A stretch of DNA of 64,000 bases, from contig CBDBJK010000032.1 of NCBI GenBank assembly GCA_965206395.1, positions 124,001-188,000 on the forward strand, written 5' to 3'. Within the stretch, counting starts at the first letter, position 1; the number at the start of each line of letters is the position of its first letter. Shown in pieces: positions 55,145-63,953 of the stretch. The notes beneath the pieces are model-generated. The model saw nothing but the letters and a program-made list of their open reading frames with translations, had not been told where the DNA came from and ran no database searches. Position numbers and translations under genes: made by a program. Source of the stretch: CBDBJK01 sp965206395. Lineage in GTDB: Bacteria; Chloroflexota; Dehalococcoidia; Lucifugimonadales; CATOSD01.

Positions 55145-56506
55145 CTACAAGGGCATGTGAGGCCCCCGGATGACGCGCTGCCCCCGGCCTCGCGCTCCTG
55201 TTACCTTATCGTTCTCGAACACAACATCTCCTCTTGAGATGGTATGCGTGGGCCAGCCCTGAATCTCCCAACCTTCGTACACCTCGTAATCGGACGCAGA
55301 CTGCATTTCATCTGCTTTGATTGTACGTTTGCGATCCGGGTCCCATACAACGAGGTCGGCATCCGAGCCAACGCTTATGGTGCCTTTCTGAGGATACATG
55401 CCGAACAACTTGGCAGCATTCGTGGAAGTCAGCTCCACCCACCGGCTCAGTGAGATGCGACCCTTGAGCACGCCTTCAGAATATAGCAGGGGCATAAGGG
55501 TTTCAAGGCCCGGCATGGCCCCCTTAAAGGTTCCCACCTTGAGGGTAGGGTCGAGATTCTGGGCCTTGTCCAGAGGGGCGTGGTCAGAGCAATAAGTGTC
55601 CACGTCGCGCGCTCGCAAGCCGTTCCAGAGCGCATCGACATCCGACTGCTCACGCAGACATGGGTAGCCCACGTACTTGGCCCCCTCTGGCTCTTCAAAC
55701 CGCTCTCTGGTTAGGTAGATGTAAATGGGTCTGGTTTCGACGTAAACCGACTGGCCTGCGACCCTCGCTCTCCTGGTCTCCTTTAGCGCGGCCTCAGAGG
55801 AAAGGTGGACTATGTAAAGGGGTGCTTCGGTGGCTTTGGCGGCGGCTATAGCGCGGGCCGTCGCTGACGCCTCGCCGTAAGTGGGGCGGCTGTCGGCATA
55901 GTATCGTATGTCGGACTTGCCCTCGGCCACCAGTTGCTCTTCGCGGACGTGGTTAATGTCCTGGTCTTCGCAGTGAATCATTGTGAGCATTCCATTCTGA
56001 CCGGCGATCTCAAATGCCTTGATGTGGTCTGGATCGAAAATCTTGCCAATCTGCGTGAAGGTCTTGATGCTGGAGTAGCCTGCCTCCGCCAGCTTGGGAA
56101 TCTCGGCCAGGATTTCAGGCGTTGGGTCGATCACTACCGGATGCAGGGTGAAGTCTACAATGGCGTCAGCCTTGGCTTCGGCCTCAACGCGGTCCATCGT
56201 ATGCAGAAGCCCCTCATCAGGGCCTGGAAAGGTCACGCTTCCGATAGTCGTCACGCCACCAGCGGCAGCGGCGGCTGTGCCAGTGTAGAAATCGTCTACC
56301 CATTTCATTCCTTCGTGATGCCAGGTGAGATGGACATGCAAGTCCAAGCCTCCCGGAATAACCAGCTTGCCGCTGGCGTCTATCTCGCTTTTGCCAGACA
56401 TCTCACCGCCGATCTGCGCCACCTTCCCATCCTGGATGCCAACGTCCGCATTGAAACTGCTTCCGGCTGTTACGACTGTTCCGCCTCTGATGATTAGATC
56501 CATCAT
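55145..56506 (-). CDS. dihydropyrimidinase/D-hydantoinase-type cyclic amidohydrolase
   Basis: 453 residues; ATG 56506 follows AGGAG. Amidohydrolase metal set: HVH (H57, H59), carboxylatable K148 in YSSIKTF, H178 in MIHCED, H234 in IVHLSS and D308 in CSDHAP. All are as in hydantoinases, which open six- or five-membered cyclic imides in pyrimidine catabolism. The end (TSTNAAKLFGMYPQKGTI, GSDADLVVWDP) is typical. It is convergent with the ThuA gene, and upstream is an F420-type oxidoreductase gene. Confidence 0.92.
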   Translation of the reverse strand: MMDLIIRGGTVVTAGSSFNADVGIQDGKVAQIGGEMSGKSEIDASGKLVIPGGLDLHVHLTWHHEGMKWVDDFYTGTAAAAAGGVTTIGSVTFPGPDEGLLHTMDRVEAEAKADAIVDFTLHPVVIDPTPEILAEIPKLAEAGYSSIKTFTQIGKIFDPDHIKAFEIAGQNGMLTMIHCEDQDINHVREEQLVAEGKSDIRYYADSRPTYGEASATARAIAAAKATEAPLYIVHLSSEAALKETRRARVAGQSVYVETRPIYIYLTRERFEEPEGAKYVGYPCLREQSDVDALWNGLRARDVDTYCSDHAPLDKAQNLDPTLKVGTFKGAMPGLETLMPLLYSEGVLKGRISLSRWVELTSTNAAKLFGMYPQKGTISVGSDADLVVWDPDRKRTIKADEMQSASDYEVYEGWEIQGWPTHTISRGDVVFENDKVTGARGRGQRVIRGPHMPL

Positions 56507-56575
56507 TGTGGTCTCCTGGTAAAAAGTCTTTCTTGATTAATGTAGTAGCTCGTCTCCATGATTATGATGGCAAAT

Positions 56576-56665
56576 TTACCCCCTCATCCCAACCTTCTCC
56601 CGCCAGGGGAGAAGGGGTGCCTCCTCTCCCTTGATGGGAGAGGACTGAGGTGAGGGTGAACGCTC
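56576..56665. repeat. intergenic repeat with stacked inverted repeats
   Basis: CCTTCTCCCGCCAGGGGAGAAGG and CCTCTCCCTTGATGGGAGAGG are consecutive hairpins, flanked by CCTCATCCC and GTGAGGGTG. This is the familiar type of dispersed REP-like element in multi-IS genomes. Confidence 0.7.
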
Positions 56666-56701
56666 CTGCCAACATCAAATGGGAGAAGCGCAAAAACAGG
56701 T

Positions 56702-57727
56702 CTAATTCCTGAACATGGCTTTTGCGAGATCCGCGAGACGATGCGCTTGCTCCATTGCGCCAACGGCTGTGCCCGCCGAGAATTGTGTTGCTCCAGCTGC
56801 CATTCGCTCACGTAACATTTGCCCAACCTCATCAGGAGTGCCAGCCGTCAGGAACCTGTCCATTAGATAGTCCCTCACGCCAAGCTCGCGCGCCAGTTGG
56901 TCATAGCTGTCTCTCTGCTCCTGTGGGGTCTTCCCGTGTGTGGTGATGTCATAGGCATCTGCGAGCTTCTTTATGCCTTCTTTATATTCGTCAGGGATGA
57001 ATTTCCCGTTCATTGTAAAACGGGCGAGGTGGTGATTCGGAGAAGATACGACCCATGCGGACTGGCGTAATGCCTCTCCGGGACGAGGGTCTATGCGAAT
57101 GCCGCCAACCCACCAGACATCAATGTCCTTTACATCTCGTCCTGCTTGCTTTGCGCCCTGTTCGAGCAGGTCAAGGCTGCCTTTTATGACCTCCAGGTTG
57201 ATGCCAAGCCCCATTATCACGCCATCGGCGACCTCGCCAGCCAATTTGACTGCCCTTGGCCCATGAGCCGACAGATAGATGGGGATATGCTTCCTGCCAG
57301 CCCATGTCAGGAGGGATTGCTTGCCCTGATACTCCGCCTCTCCTTCCTGCAGCAACTTTCGTACAGTGAGGATGTATTCTCTCAAGTGATCCATGGGCGA
57401 ACCGGTAAACCCAAGATTGTAGACGCCGCTATCGCCTGAGCCGATTCCGATATAAATGCGACCCGGCGCAAGCTCGTCCAGTGTGGCTGCCGCGCTCGCG
57501 GTGACGACTGGATGGCGAGTCAAGGGGTTTGTCACGTTTGTGCCCAGCCTGATGCTGGTAGTGGCCTGAGCAACGGCGGCCAGTGTTACCCAAGGCTCTC
57601 GGAATAGGGCGGGGGAGTCCCAAATACCGAGACGGTAGAAGTCCAGGGCTTCTGCTTGCCGGGCAAAATCTGCAGTCTCCTGCGGAGTGCCAGGGTTGAA
57701 GTTCAATTCCAATTTCAGTCTGGCCAT
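56702..57727 (-). CDS. LLM-class (F420-type) flavin-dependent oxidoreductase
   Basis: 341 residues. ATG 57727 follows AAAGGAGA; the frame is open upstream to 57817 without a ribosome site. TIM-barrel of the luciferase-like family closest to methylene-tetrahydromethanopterin reductase-like F420 enzymes: IRLGTNVTNPLTRHP, LDELAPGRIYIGIGSGDSG and YLSAHGPRAVKLAGEVADGVIMG split over 57290-57190. Substrate unknown. Probably transcribed toward the hydantoinase gene, with a repeat element between them. Confidence 0.88.
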   Translation of the reverse strand: MARLKLELNFNPGTPQETADFARQAEALDFYRLGIWDSPALFREPWVTLAAVAQATTSIRLGTNVTNPLTRHPVVTASAAATLDELAPGRIYIGIGSGDSGVYNLGFTGSPMDHLREYILTVRKLLQEGEAEYQGKQSLLTWAGRKHIPIYLSAHGPRAVKLAGEVADGVIMGLGINLEVIKGSLDLLEQGAKQAGRDVKDIDVWWVGGIRIDPRPGEALRQSAWVVSSPNHHLARFTMNGKFIPDEYKEGIKKLADAYDITTHGKTPQEQRDSYDQLARELGVRDYLMDRFLTAGTPDEVGQMLRERMAAGATQFSAGTAVGAMEQAHRLADLAKAMFRN

Positions 57728-57973
57728 GGGTTCTCCTTTCAACGAGAGCAAACAACGATGGGTCAGCGAATTGGGCGTCTGTAGTCGATGGGATGAGTGT
57801 AACGATGGCGCGGACAAGCGTCAAGTGAACCTGGCTCTTCATCGAGACACAGAATACTTATTGGTCTGTTATAGATGGACTTCATAGTCGATATGCGCAA
57901 TTGATAGTAAGAAGTGTCCATCTAGTCAGTAGAGAGTCTTGAACCCGCTAGCGAGGTAGCTGAACACTCGATT

Positions 57974-58477
57974 ATGAAAAGAGCAATACTCTACTGGATA
58001 CCCGTGGTTGGCTGGATGGTGGGAATCTTCCTCCTGTCCAACTCCACCTCGTCAACCGTTGAAGTGGCTGCAAGTGACGTGCGAGGATTCTCCGCGATTC
58101 TGCCAGCCTGGATGCTAAATACTTTGACTTCCCCTCCCTTTGTCCATCAGTTGGAGTTTGGTGTGCTGGCAGTACTTCTCTATAGACTCTTGAACAGCTT
58201 CAAGCCTCTCGGCCTCCGATACATAATCGCTGGCACTCTTGCCCTGGCTATGGGATACGGGTTCGTGGACGAGTTTCACCAGCTATTCGTGCCAGGCCGT
58301 GACAGCAGTCTGTTAGACGTGGCATACGACACTCTCGGTGTCTCCATCGGGCTTGGTGTGGCGTTGATATGGAGAAAGGCGACTGGTGGAACTGGTTGGG
58401 GTTGGCAGGGAAGCAAGGAGAGCAGGCGGAGGCTTGTTGCTAAAGGCTTACCTGTCAGAAGTCGCCTTAATGTGTGA
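57974..58477 (+). CDS. VanZ-family membrane protein
   Basis: 167 residues, four membrane helices. VanZ signature: WMVGIFLLSNSTSS at the start, FVHQLEFGVLAVLLYRLL and GYGFVDEFHQLFVPGRDSSLLDVAYDTLGV, split over 58250-58340. VanZ proteins give low-level teicoplanin resistance in one system, but the family is mostly of unknown role. Monocistronic; no good ribosome site close to ATG 57974. Confidence 0.85.
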   Translation: MKRAILYWIPVVGWMVGIFLLSNSTSSTVEVAASDVRGFSAILPAWMLNTLTSPPFVHQLEFGVLAVLLYRLLNSFKPLGLRYIIAGTLALAMGYGFVDEFHQLFVPGRDSSLLDVAYDTLGVSIGLGVALIWRKATGGTGWGWQGSKESRRRLVAKGLPVRSRLNV

Positions 58478-58520
58478 TAGAGGAATTCCTCACTCCTTTG
58501 AGTGACCTCTGCACATATAA

Positions 58521-58565
58521 CGTAAGCGTTACCCCTTGAGTGTCAGGAGGGGCTGGACGCTTACG
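58521..58565. repeat. imperfect 45-nt hairpin
   Basis: CGTAAGCGT (58521-58529) pairs with ACGCTTACG (58557-58565), with inner CCCCT/AGGGG-type pairing. It could be a terminator for the VanZ gene or a folded repeat; it lacks a T-run. Confidence 0.5.
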
Positions 58566-58588
58566 AATTAGTGGGCCTAAGAGGCTCA

Positions 58589-58604
58589 TCCTTCCGCGGA
58601 AGGA
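58589..58604. repeat. 16-bp palindromic repeat, copy 4
   Basis: TCCTTCCGCGGAAGGA, preceded by CTCA as in other copies (CCCA). Confidence 0.85.
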
Positions 58605-58787
58605 CCGCCAGAAAGCTGCCTGAAACTCGATTGTTAAGGCGCAAAACTGTCGCCCGATCATTGTCGGGACAATTTCACTTTGTCTAAATTCAAGGCGTTA
58701 TCAACATATTGAAAGACAGTATGAGGTGAAGGTGAAATTGAGCTTGTCTGATGGAAGTTGACAACAACGCTAGCCAGCTATATATAG

Positions 58788-58991
58788 TCATTCCAGATAA
58801 TATACATACGATCTCACGACTTCGTCGATTGTGGTGTCGGCAGGAAGAAACTGCCTTCGTCTTTTCATGATTGCAAAGTCCTGTTCGATTGGATTGAAGT
58901 CTGGCGAGTACGGCGGCAGAAAGAGGAGAGTGTGTCCAGCTTGCTCAATAATTTGCCTTGTTGCAGCGGTCTTGTGAAAGGTTGCATTCAA
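58788..58991 (-). pseudogene. IS630 transposase, C-terminal part
   Basis: NATFHKTAATRQIIEQAGHTLLFLPPYSPDFNPIEQDFAIMK over 58990-58865: the DDE_3 signature with the final Glu. It joins the upstream part (LIMDNV) across the IS3. Confidence 0.82.
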
Positions 58992-59004
58992 GTGGACCCC
59001 ATCA

Positions 59005-59940
59005 TCAGGACAGCGGTGAGGCTAAAATAAGAGAGTCTACCGCTGGGGTGTCTCGTAAACCTTCATCCCATTGTAAGGCTTGTGGATGTTCTAGTAAACA
59101 CCTTTGTGGGCTCACTGCATGGAACACCTGACCCGGTGACCGATAGCCCAGGGCTTGATGGGGCCGCTCTTGGTTGTAGAAGGCCAGATAAGCCCCAATC
59201 CCTTTTCTGGCCTCAGTCCCATTTTGGTATGCCTTCAGGTACACCTCCTCGTACTTGATGCTGCGCCACAGCCGTTCCACGAAGACGTTGTCCATGCACC
59301 GGCCCCTGCCGTCCATGCTCACTTGAACGCCTTGCGCCAGCAGCATGCTGGTGAAGGCCTCGCTGGTGAACTGGCTGCCCTGGTCGGTGTTGAAGATCTG
59401 TGGCCGACCCTTGCTCAAGGCCTCTTCCAGAGCCGCAACACAGAAGTCTACCTCCAGGGTGTTGGACAGCCGCCAGGCCAGCACGTAGCGGCTGTGCCAG
59501 TCCATGATGGCCATCAAGTAGAGGAAACCCCGAGCCATGGGTATGTAGGTGATGTCGGTGGCCCACACCTGGTTGACCCGGTTGATCTCCAGCCCCCTGA
59601 GCAAGTACGGATAGACCTTATGCCCTGGGTTTGGCTTGCTGGTGTTGGGACGCCGGTAGATGGTCTCCAGGCCTATCAGCTGCATCAGCCGGCGGACCCG
59701 CTTGCGGTTGACCTGGTGTCCGTGATTTCTGAGCCAGGCAGTCATCCTTCTGGAGCCGTAGAAAGGTGTCTTCAGGTACTGTTGGTCTATGAGGGCCATC
59801 AACTCCATGTCCTCGGCGCCGGCCTCGGTTGGCAGGTAGTACAACGAGGAGCGGCTGATACCCAGCAAGGCGCACTGGCGCACCAGAGACAGCTTCGGTT
59901 CTTCTCGGTCAATCATGGCCCGGCGTTGGGACCGGCTCAC
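59005..59940 (-). CDS. IS3-family transposase OrfB (integrase core)
   Basis: 311 residues with the HTH_21 region (YGSRRMTAWLRNHGHQVNRKRVRRLM split over 59770-59690) and the rve core: ATDITYI, IFNTDQGSQFTSE and NVFVERLWRSIKYEE give D, D and E. Overlaps OrfA by 4 nt, the usual site of a -1 shift in this family. Intact. Confidence 0.94.
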   Translation of the reverse strand: MSRSQRRAMIDREEPKLSLVRQCALLGISRSSLYYLPTEAGAEDMELMALIDQQYLKTPFYGSRRMTAWLRNHGHQVNRKRVRRLMQLIGLETIYRRPNTSKPNPGHKVYPYLLRGLEINRVNQVWATDITYIPMARGFLYLMAIMDWHSRYVLAWRLSNTLEVDFCVAALEEALSKGRPQIFNTDQGSQFTSEAFTSMLLAQGVQVSMDGRGRCMDNVFVERLWRSIKYEEVYLKAYQNGTEARKGIGAYLAFYNQERPHQALGYRSPGQVFHAVSPQRCLLEHPQALQWDEGLRDTPAVDSLILASPLS

Positions 59941-60221
59941 AACCCGAAGCTCCGTGACAAAAAATCCCGTTCCACCTTGAGCTGCCCAATCTGTTGGTAG
60001 AGCTGGGCAGTGAGGACCTCTTGGTCCTTCTCCTGGCGTCCAGCACCATTTTCAAAGAGGTGCGGCGCCCCCTGAGTCAAGGCCTTCTTCCAGGCATGGA
60101 TCTGGCTCGGGTGGACTTCAAACCGGCTGGCCAGCTCTGCAATGGTGTGCTCCCCCTGGAGCGCGGCCAAAGCCACTTTGGCCTTGAAGACTGGGCTGTG
60201 CTTCTTACGTGTTTGCTTCAT
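59937..60221 (-). CDS. IS3-family transposase OrfA
   Basis: 94 residues: HTH_Tnp_1 domain (FKAKVALAALQGEHTIAELASRF) and a leucine-zipper-like end (LTAQLYQQIGQLKVERDFL). Binds the IS ends. Intact. Confidence 0.92.
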   Translation of the reverse strand: MKQTRKKHSPVFKAKVALAALQGEHTIAELASRFEVHPSQIHAWKKALTQGAPHLFENGAGRQEKDQEVLTAQLYQQIGQLKVERDFLSRSFGL

Positions 60222-60299
60222 GTCCTGCTCCTTGTTTCCGTCCTATTTTAGGAGCGGGACTCTCTCTTAGCCACCTGTCCAATTTTGGGGTCCACCTCA

Positions 60300-60964
60300 C
60301 ATTGTCCATGATTAACGTTGAGCTTTGGGCCAGTTCTTTGAACAAGTGGCTCTGGAGCCAGTAGTTGAACAAGGTAGCGTTGGTGCTGCCTTCGAACAGG
60401 ATAGGAGCGAGCAGCCTTTTGCCCTGTTTGGCAGAGATCAGGCTGGTGCGAGGACGCCTTTTGCCACTGCGTTCACCGTATACCTTCTTCCCCCGAAGAC
60501 CCCAACCATGCGCTCTGTGAGTTGTGCGCTCAAATCCACTCTCATCCAGATACACTATGTGCTCACTTCCTTTGTCCTTGACAACCTGGCGCAGTGTCCT
60601 CAGATACTCGATACGCTTTTCATGGTTTCTCTCGCTGTAGCGCATCGCTTTTTTTGTGCGTCAACTCCATCTTACGCATCATTGACCACACAGCGTTGAT
60701 ATGCACCCCGAATACTTCAGCACGCTCTCTCAGTAAAGCATCAGGATAAAGTCGTACGTGCCGACGCAACGCCTCTTTGTCTATCTTGCGATGCCTCAGT
60801 GATTGAACTTTTGGTGCGAGGTCTTCACGCTTACACCAGTCGTTGACGCACCACAGGCTGACCTCAAAGCGACGTGATGCCTTCGTCTTGCTTCCACCTT
60901 CGTTTACAAAGCCAACCACTCTTTTCCTCAAGTCCATGCTGTAAGTCATAATGTCGTTGATCAT
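60300..60964 (-). pseudogene. IS630 transposase, N-terminal and central part
   Basis: Frame 1 (60964-60620): SMDLRKRVVGFVNEGGSKTKASRRFEVS HTH split over 60940-60860, up to MELTHKK. Frame 2 (60645 on): RYSERNHEKRIEYL, then the first Asp in VYLDESGFERTTHRAHGW and LIMDN with the second. The two frames overlap at a seven-A tract (CACAAAAAAAGCG), a slippage-type site. Interrupted by IS3 after MDNV. Confidence 0.8.
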
Positions 60965-61127
60965 ACCATATGGTTATAAAGTGGATTGACTATAGTTTGT
61001 GGCATTCCAGAATATTATGTCTATCGGGATATTCAACCTGATCTGGGAAATTCCGGCTGGGAATCGTAATGGCCTAAACAGCAGATGTTGAGCTTTATCC
61101 GCCATTGGGACATGAGGGTTTGGTGAT

Positions 61128-63209
61128 ATGCGACTCAAGATTTTTGGCATAGCAATGATATTTGTAACGGCAGTATTCGCTATATTGCCTGTCTTTAATT
61201 CCTCTGAAGCAGGAATAATTACAAACTCAGAACTCACAGACAATTTCACGTATCCAACGAATTCGGCGATCGTCGATGAGGTCGATCTATTCGTACAAAA
61301 GTCTGCTTTTCCCACCACAGTGGTCGCAGGCGAGCAAATAAACTACTCCATCTTCGTAACCAACAACTCTATCTCAACGCCAGCCACTGGGGTGATGGCA
61401 ACTGACACACTACCGCCAGAAGTGAGCTTCGTGTCTGCAGACGCTGGTTGCACGGAGGCAGCGGGCATTGTCACATGTGTCATTGGTGCGCTAGGATTCG
61501 GCCAATCGACAGGCCGCACCATAGTGGTCAGCGTCGATCCTGCGACGCCAAACGGCACATTCATTACAAACAATGTCGAGGTTCAGGGTGACCAGGTTGA
61601 TCCTAACCTCCTTGACAATTCCGCATCTATACTGGTTGAGGTCGTGAAGTTACAACCCGAATGTCTTCCTGGCGACATCGTTATCGAGCCACCTTTTTGC
61701 ACCATCTACGAGGGTAGTGATCTAGGCCCAGTTCCTGGATTGCCGCCGCCTTACGGAGGATTGACCTTCTTATTCAGCGACCCCAATACACTCCTGATAG
61801 GAGGAGAGGCGAACCAACCGGAGGGCAAGCTATATTCGATTGGAGTGGTTCGAGATGCGAGCGGTCACATCACAGGATTCTCCGGCACAGCAACTGTGTT
61901 CGCAGAGGCAGCCTATAACGATGGTGGGATAAACTATGGCCCCGGCAACGTGCTGTTCTTATCGCGCTGGCCCGTGAATGAGATAGGACAGACCAAACCT
62001 GGAAGCGCTATTACTGACAAGATCATAGACTTGGTCCGCTCGGAGTAACTCCATCCCCCGGGGGATTGAACTTTGTGCCTGCTGGCTTTCCCGGCGCTGG
62101 ACAGCTCAAGATCGTGAGTTGGGAAGAAGGCGATTGGTACACATTAGACTTTGCTCCCGATGGTGGGGGGACGTTTGATATAACCAATGCTACATTAAAT
62201 ACTCAGATTGAAGGTGGACCAGAGGGGTTCATCTATGTGCTACCTGGCTCTCCCATGTTCTCCGACTTCGATAACATGCTGGTCTCTGAATTCTCATCAA
62301 GCAATGTGACAATCTATGACCTTGATGGCAGCGGAAACCCTATTCCAGCCACTCGTACGAGATTTCTCGCTGGATTGGCTGGGGCTGAAGGTGCGTTAAT
62401 TGACCCCCTGACCGGCGACTTCCTGTTCTCTACCTTCACCTTCGTAGGCGGAAGCAAGGTGATTGTGGTGCAAGGGTTTGCCATCCCGCCCCAGGCTGAC
62501 CTGTCGATCACCAAGATGGACGATCCAGACCCTGTGATAGCGGGCGAACAACTCACTTACACTATCGGCGTAACCAACAACTCAACCTCAACGCTAGCCA
62601 CCGGAGTGAACGTAACTGACACGTTACCAGAGGAAGTGAGCTTCGAGTCTGCAAGTGCTGGTTGTACAGAGTCGGCTGGCGTCGTTGTCTGTAATATAGG
62701 TGATCTGGCAATAGGAGAAACCATTGAAATCACCATCGTCGGCACCGTTAACAGAAGGGATAATCACGAACACCGCCTCTGCGGAAGGCGACCAGGTCGA
62801 TCCTGATTTCAATAACAATACAGTCTCAGAAGATACGACAGTGAAACAGCTCTGCGTCTTAGACCTGAGCCTTGCCTATGAAAACACTACTCTAACTTTG
62901 GGCTTCGAGTTGGGGACTCAAAAGCCGGCCCTCTGGGGTACCTGGATGGTCGTAGGTACCACCTTTATTCCCCTATGGACATTTCCTATCTCGACACCCA
63001 TCGATCTACCTGGTCTATTTTCGTTGCCGATCCCTGGGTTCCCTTCCATAGGGAAGATTGGATTCCTAACCTTACTGATTAAATCCGAAGGGATAATATG
63101 CTCTGACTGGGAGACCATAGACACAGGCGGTCCGTCATCAGTTGTACCTTCAACAGGAAAGCTGCGAGAGTTGTTTCAAGGAGCAACCAAGGAGCTTCCT
63201 CTCAGGTAG
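61128..63209 (+). pseudogene. secreted DUF11-repeat protein with GIIC-DW C-terminal domain (two frameshifts)
   Basis: ATG 61128; signal peptide IFGIAMIFVTAVFAILPVF. A first DUF11 repeat (VVAGEQINYSIFVTNNSIS to TLPPEVSFVSADAGC) is followed by a beta-propeller-like region (GGLTFLFSDPNTLLIGGEAN, LYSIGVVRDASGHITGF). The frame changes at about 62041 (one base missing after DLVR) to 62066-62806 with a second DUF11 repeat, and at about 62748 (one extra A) to 62724-63209. The end (LDLSLAYENTTLTLGF to GIICSDWETIDTG to KLRELF) matches the protein at 13171-14326. Intact length would be about 690 residues, exported. Confidence 0.75.
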
Positions 63210-63250
63210 GTTTTTTGTATACTTCGTACACCTCGCCATTGTAACCGATA

Positions 63251-63289
63251 AGAGCCATGCGCTTACGCCAAGCTTGAGCGCATGGCTCT
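63251..63289. terminator. bidirectional rho-independent terminator
   Basis: AGAGCCATGCGCT (63251-63263) pairs perfectly with AGCGCATGGCTCT (63277-63289), between convergent genes; CTTAG follows on the + strand and TATCGG on the - strand. Confidence 0.8.
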
Positions 63290-63379
63290 CTTAGTCCTCG
63301 TTTATTGTATCGTAAGCGTACAGGCTCAATGGAGATTGGACAGGCGTTCTCCTCCGTCGGTTCCAATTAGCTTCTGATG

Positions 63380-63679
63380 CTAGGCGTCCTTGAAGGCCTG
63401 TCTCAGCAGAGTCAACACTGAGTCCGGGCCTTGCGACATAACAACCTCAATGTCAGGCAGATATCTTCGGACTTCTTCTCTCAAAGAGGCACGGTCGGCA
63501 TGTGACACTCCGCCCCCAATCACGAGCGCGTCGAAGTCCGACGACCCCGCGAGATCAAGGGCCACATTGTCGTTCATCGTGCTGGTCACTATGTAGGCAT
63601 GGCTTTCCAGGAGATTCGTAAACCTGTCCACTACATCCTGATGTCGCCCAACAACGAGAATTCGGCGATACTTGTCCAA
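63380..63679 (-). CDS. pseudo-receiver (response-regulator-like) domain protein
   Basis: 99 residues; TTG 63679 follows GGGGAG. Receiver-like alternation of strands and helices: RRILVVGRHQDVVDRFTNLL, then FDALVIGGGVSHADRASL and IEVVMSQGPDSVLTLLRQAF. The acidic pair after strand 1 is GR and the phospho-acceptor position is Gly, so it cannot be phosphorylated in the usual way. It may be a protein-interaction module. Monocistronic. Confidence 0.65.
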   Translation of the reverse strand: MDKYRRILVVGRHQDVVDRFTNLLESHAYIVTSTMNDNVALDLAGSSDFDALVIGGGVSHADRASLREEVRRYLPDIEVVMSQGPDSVLTLLRQAFKDA

Positions 63680-63953
63680 TTCAGTCTCCCCTTCATAGCC
63701 AACGTTTCTACCATCGAAAAACCCGAGTTCCGAGACTCACCGTCTCACGGAACGCATGATACTCATAGCTTGACGCTGTGGCAAGCAAGATAACAGTCCT
63801 GATTTTGTGTCATGACCCTATGCCGTATGAGACAGGCCCCTCACCGTGATAGAATAACTCCCATCCAGACGTAAATAGAGAAACATGCCCAGATTGCATG
63901 GCAGAGGCAACGCTTGTCAATCGCGTTGTGCTGGCCGGAAGGGGTTCAAAATC

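Larger units (their letters stand above)
58478..58784. other. intergenic region with hairpins
   Basis: Contains the long hairpin at 58521-58565, palindrome copy 4 at 58589 and a small CCCGA/TCGGG hairpin near 58653. No gene is seen. Confidence 0.5.
58991..60297 (-). mobile_element. IS3-family element
   Basis: About 1.3 kb, ends TGGACCCCATCATCAGGACAG (left, from 58993) and, inverted, TGGACCCCAAAATTGGACAG. Restoring the flanks (GCATTCA + CATTG) gives IMDNVNATFHKT, proving insertion in the IS630 transposase. Both transposase frames are intact, so it is the youngest element here. Confidence 0.85.
58785..60992 (-). mobile_element. IS630-family element (second type), interrupted by IS3
   Basis: Ends TAGTCATTCCA (from 58785) and, inverted, TAGTCAATCCA (to 60992), each next to TA. 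It carries an IS630 transposase split by the IS3 element at 58991-60297; without it the element is about 0.9 kb. Unrelated in sequence to the IS630 copies at 15842 and 51273. Confidence 0.8.
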
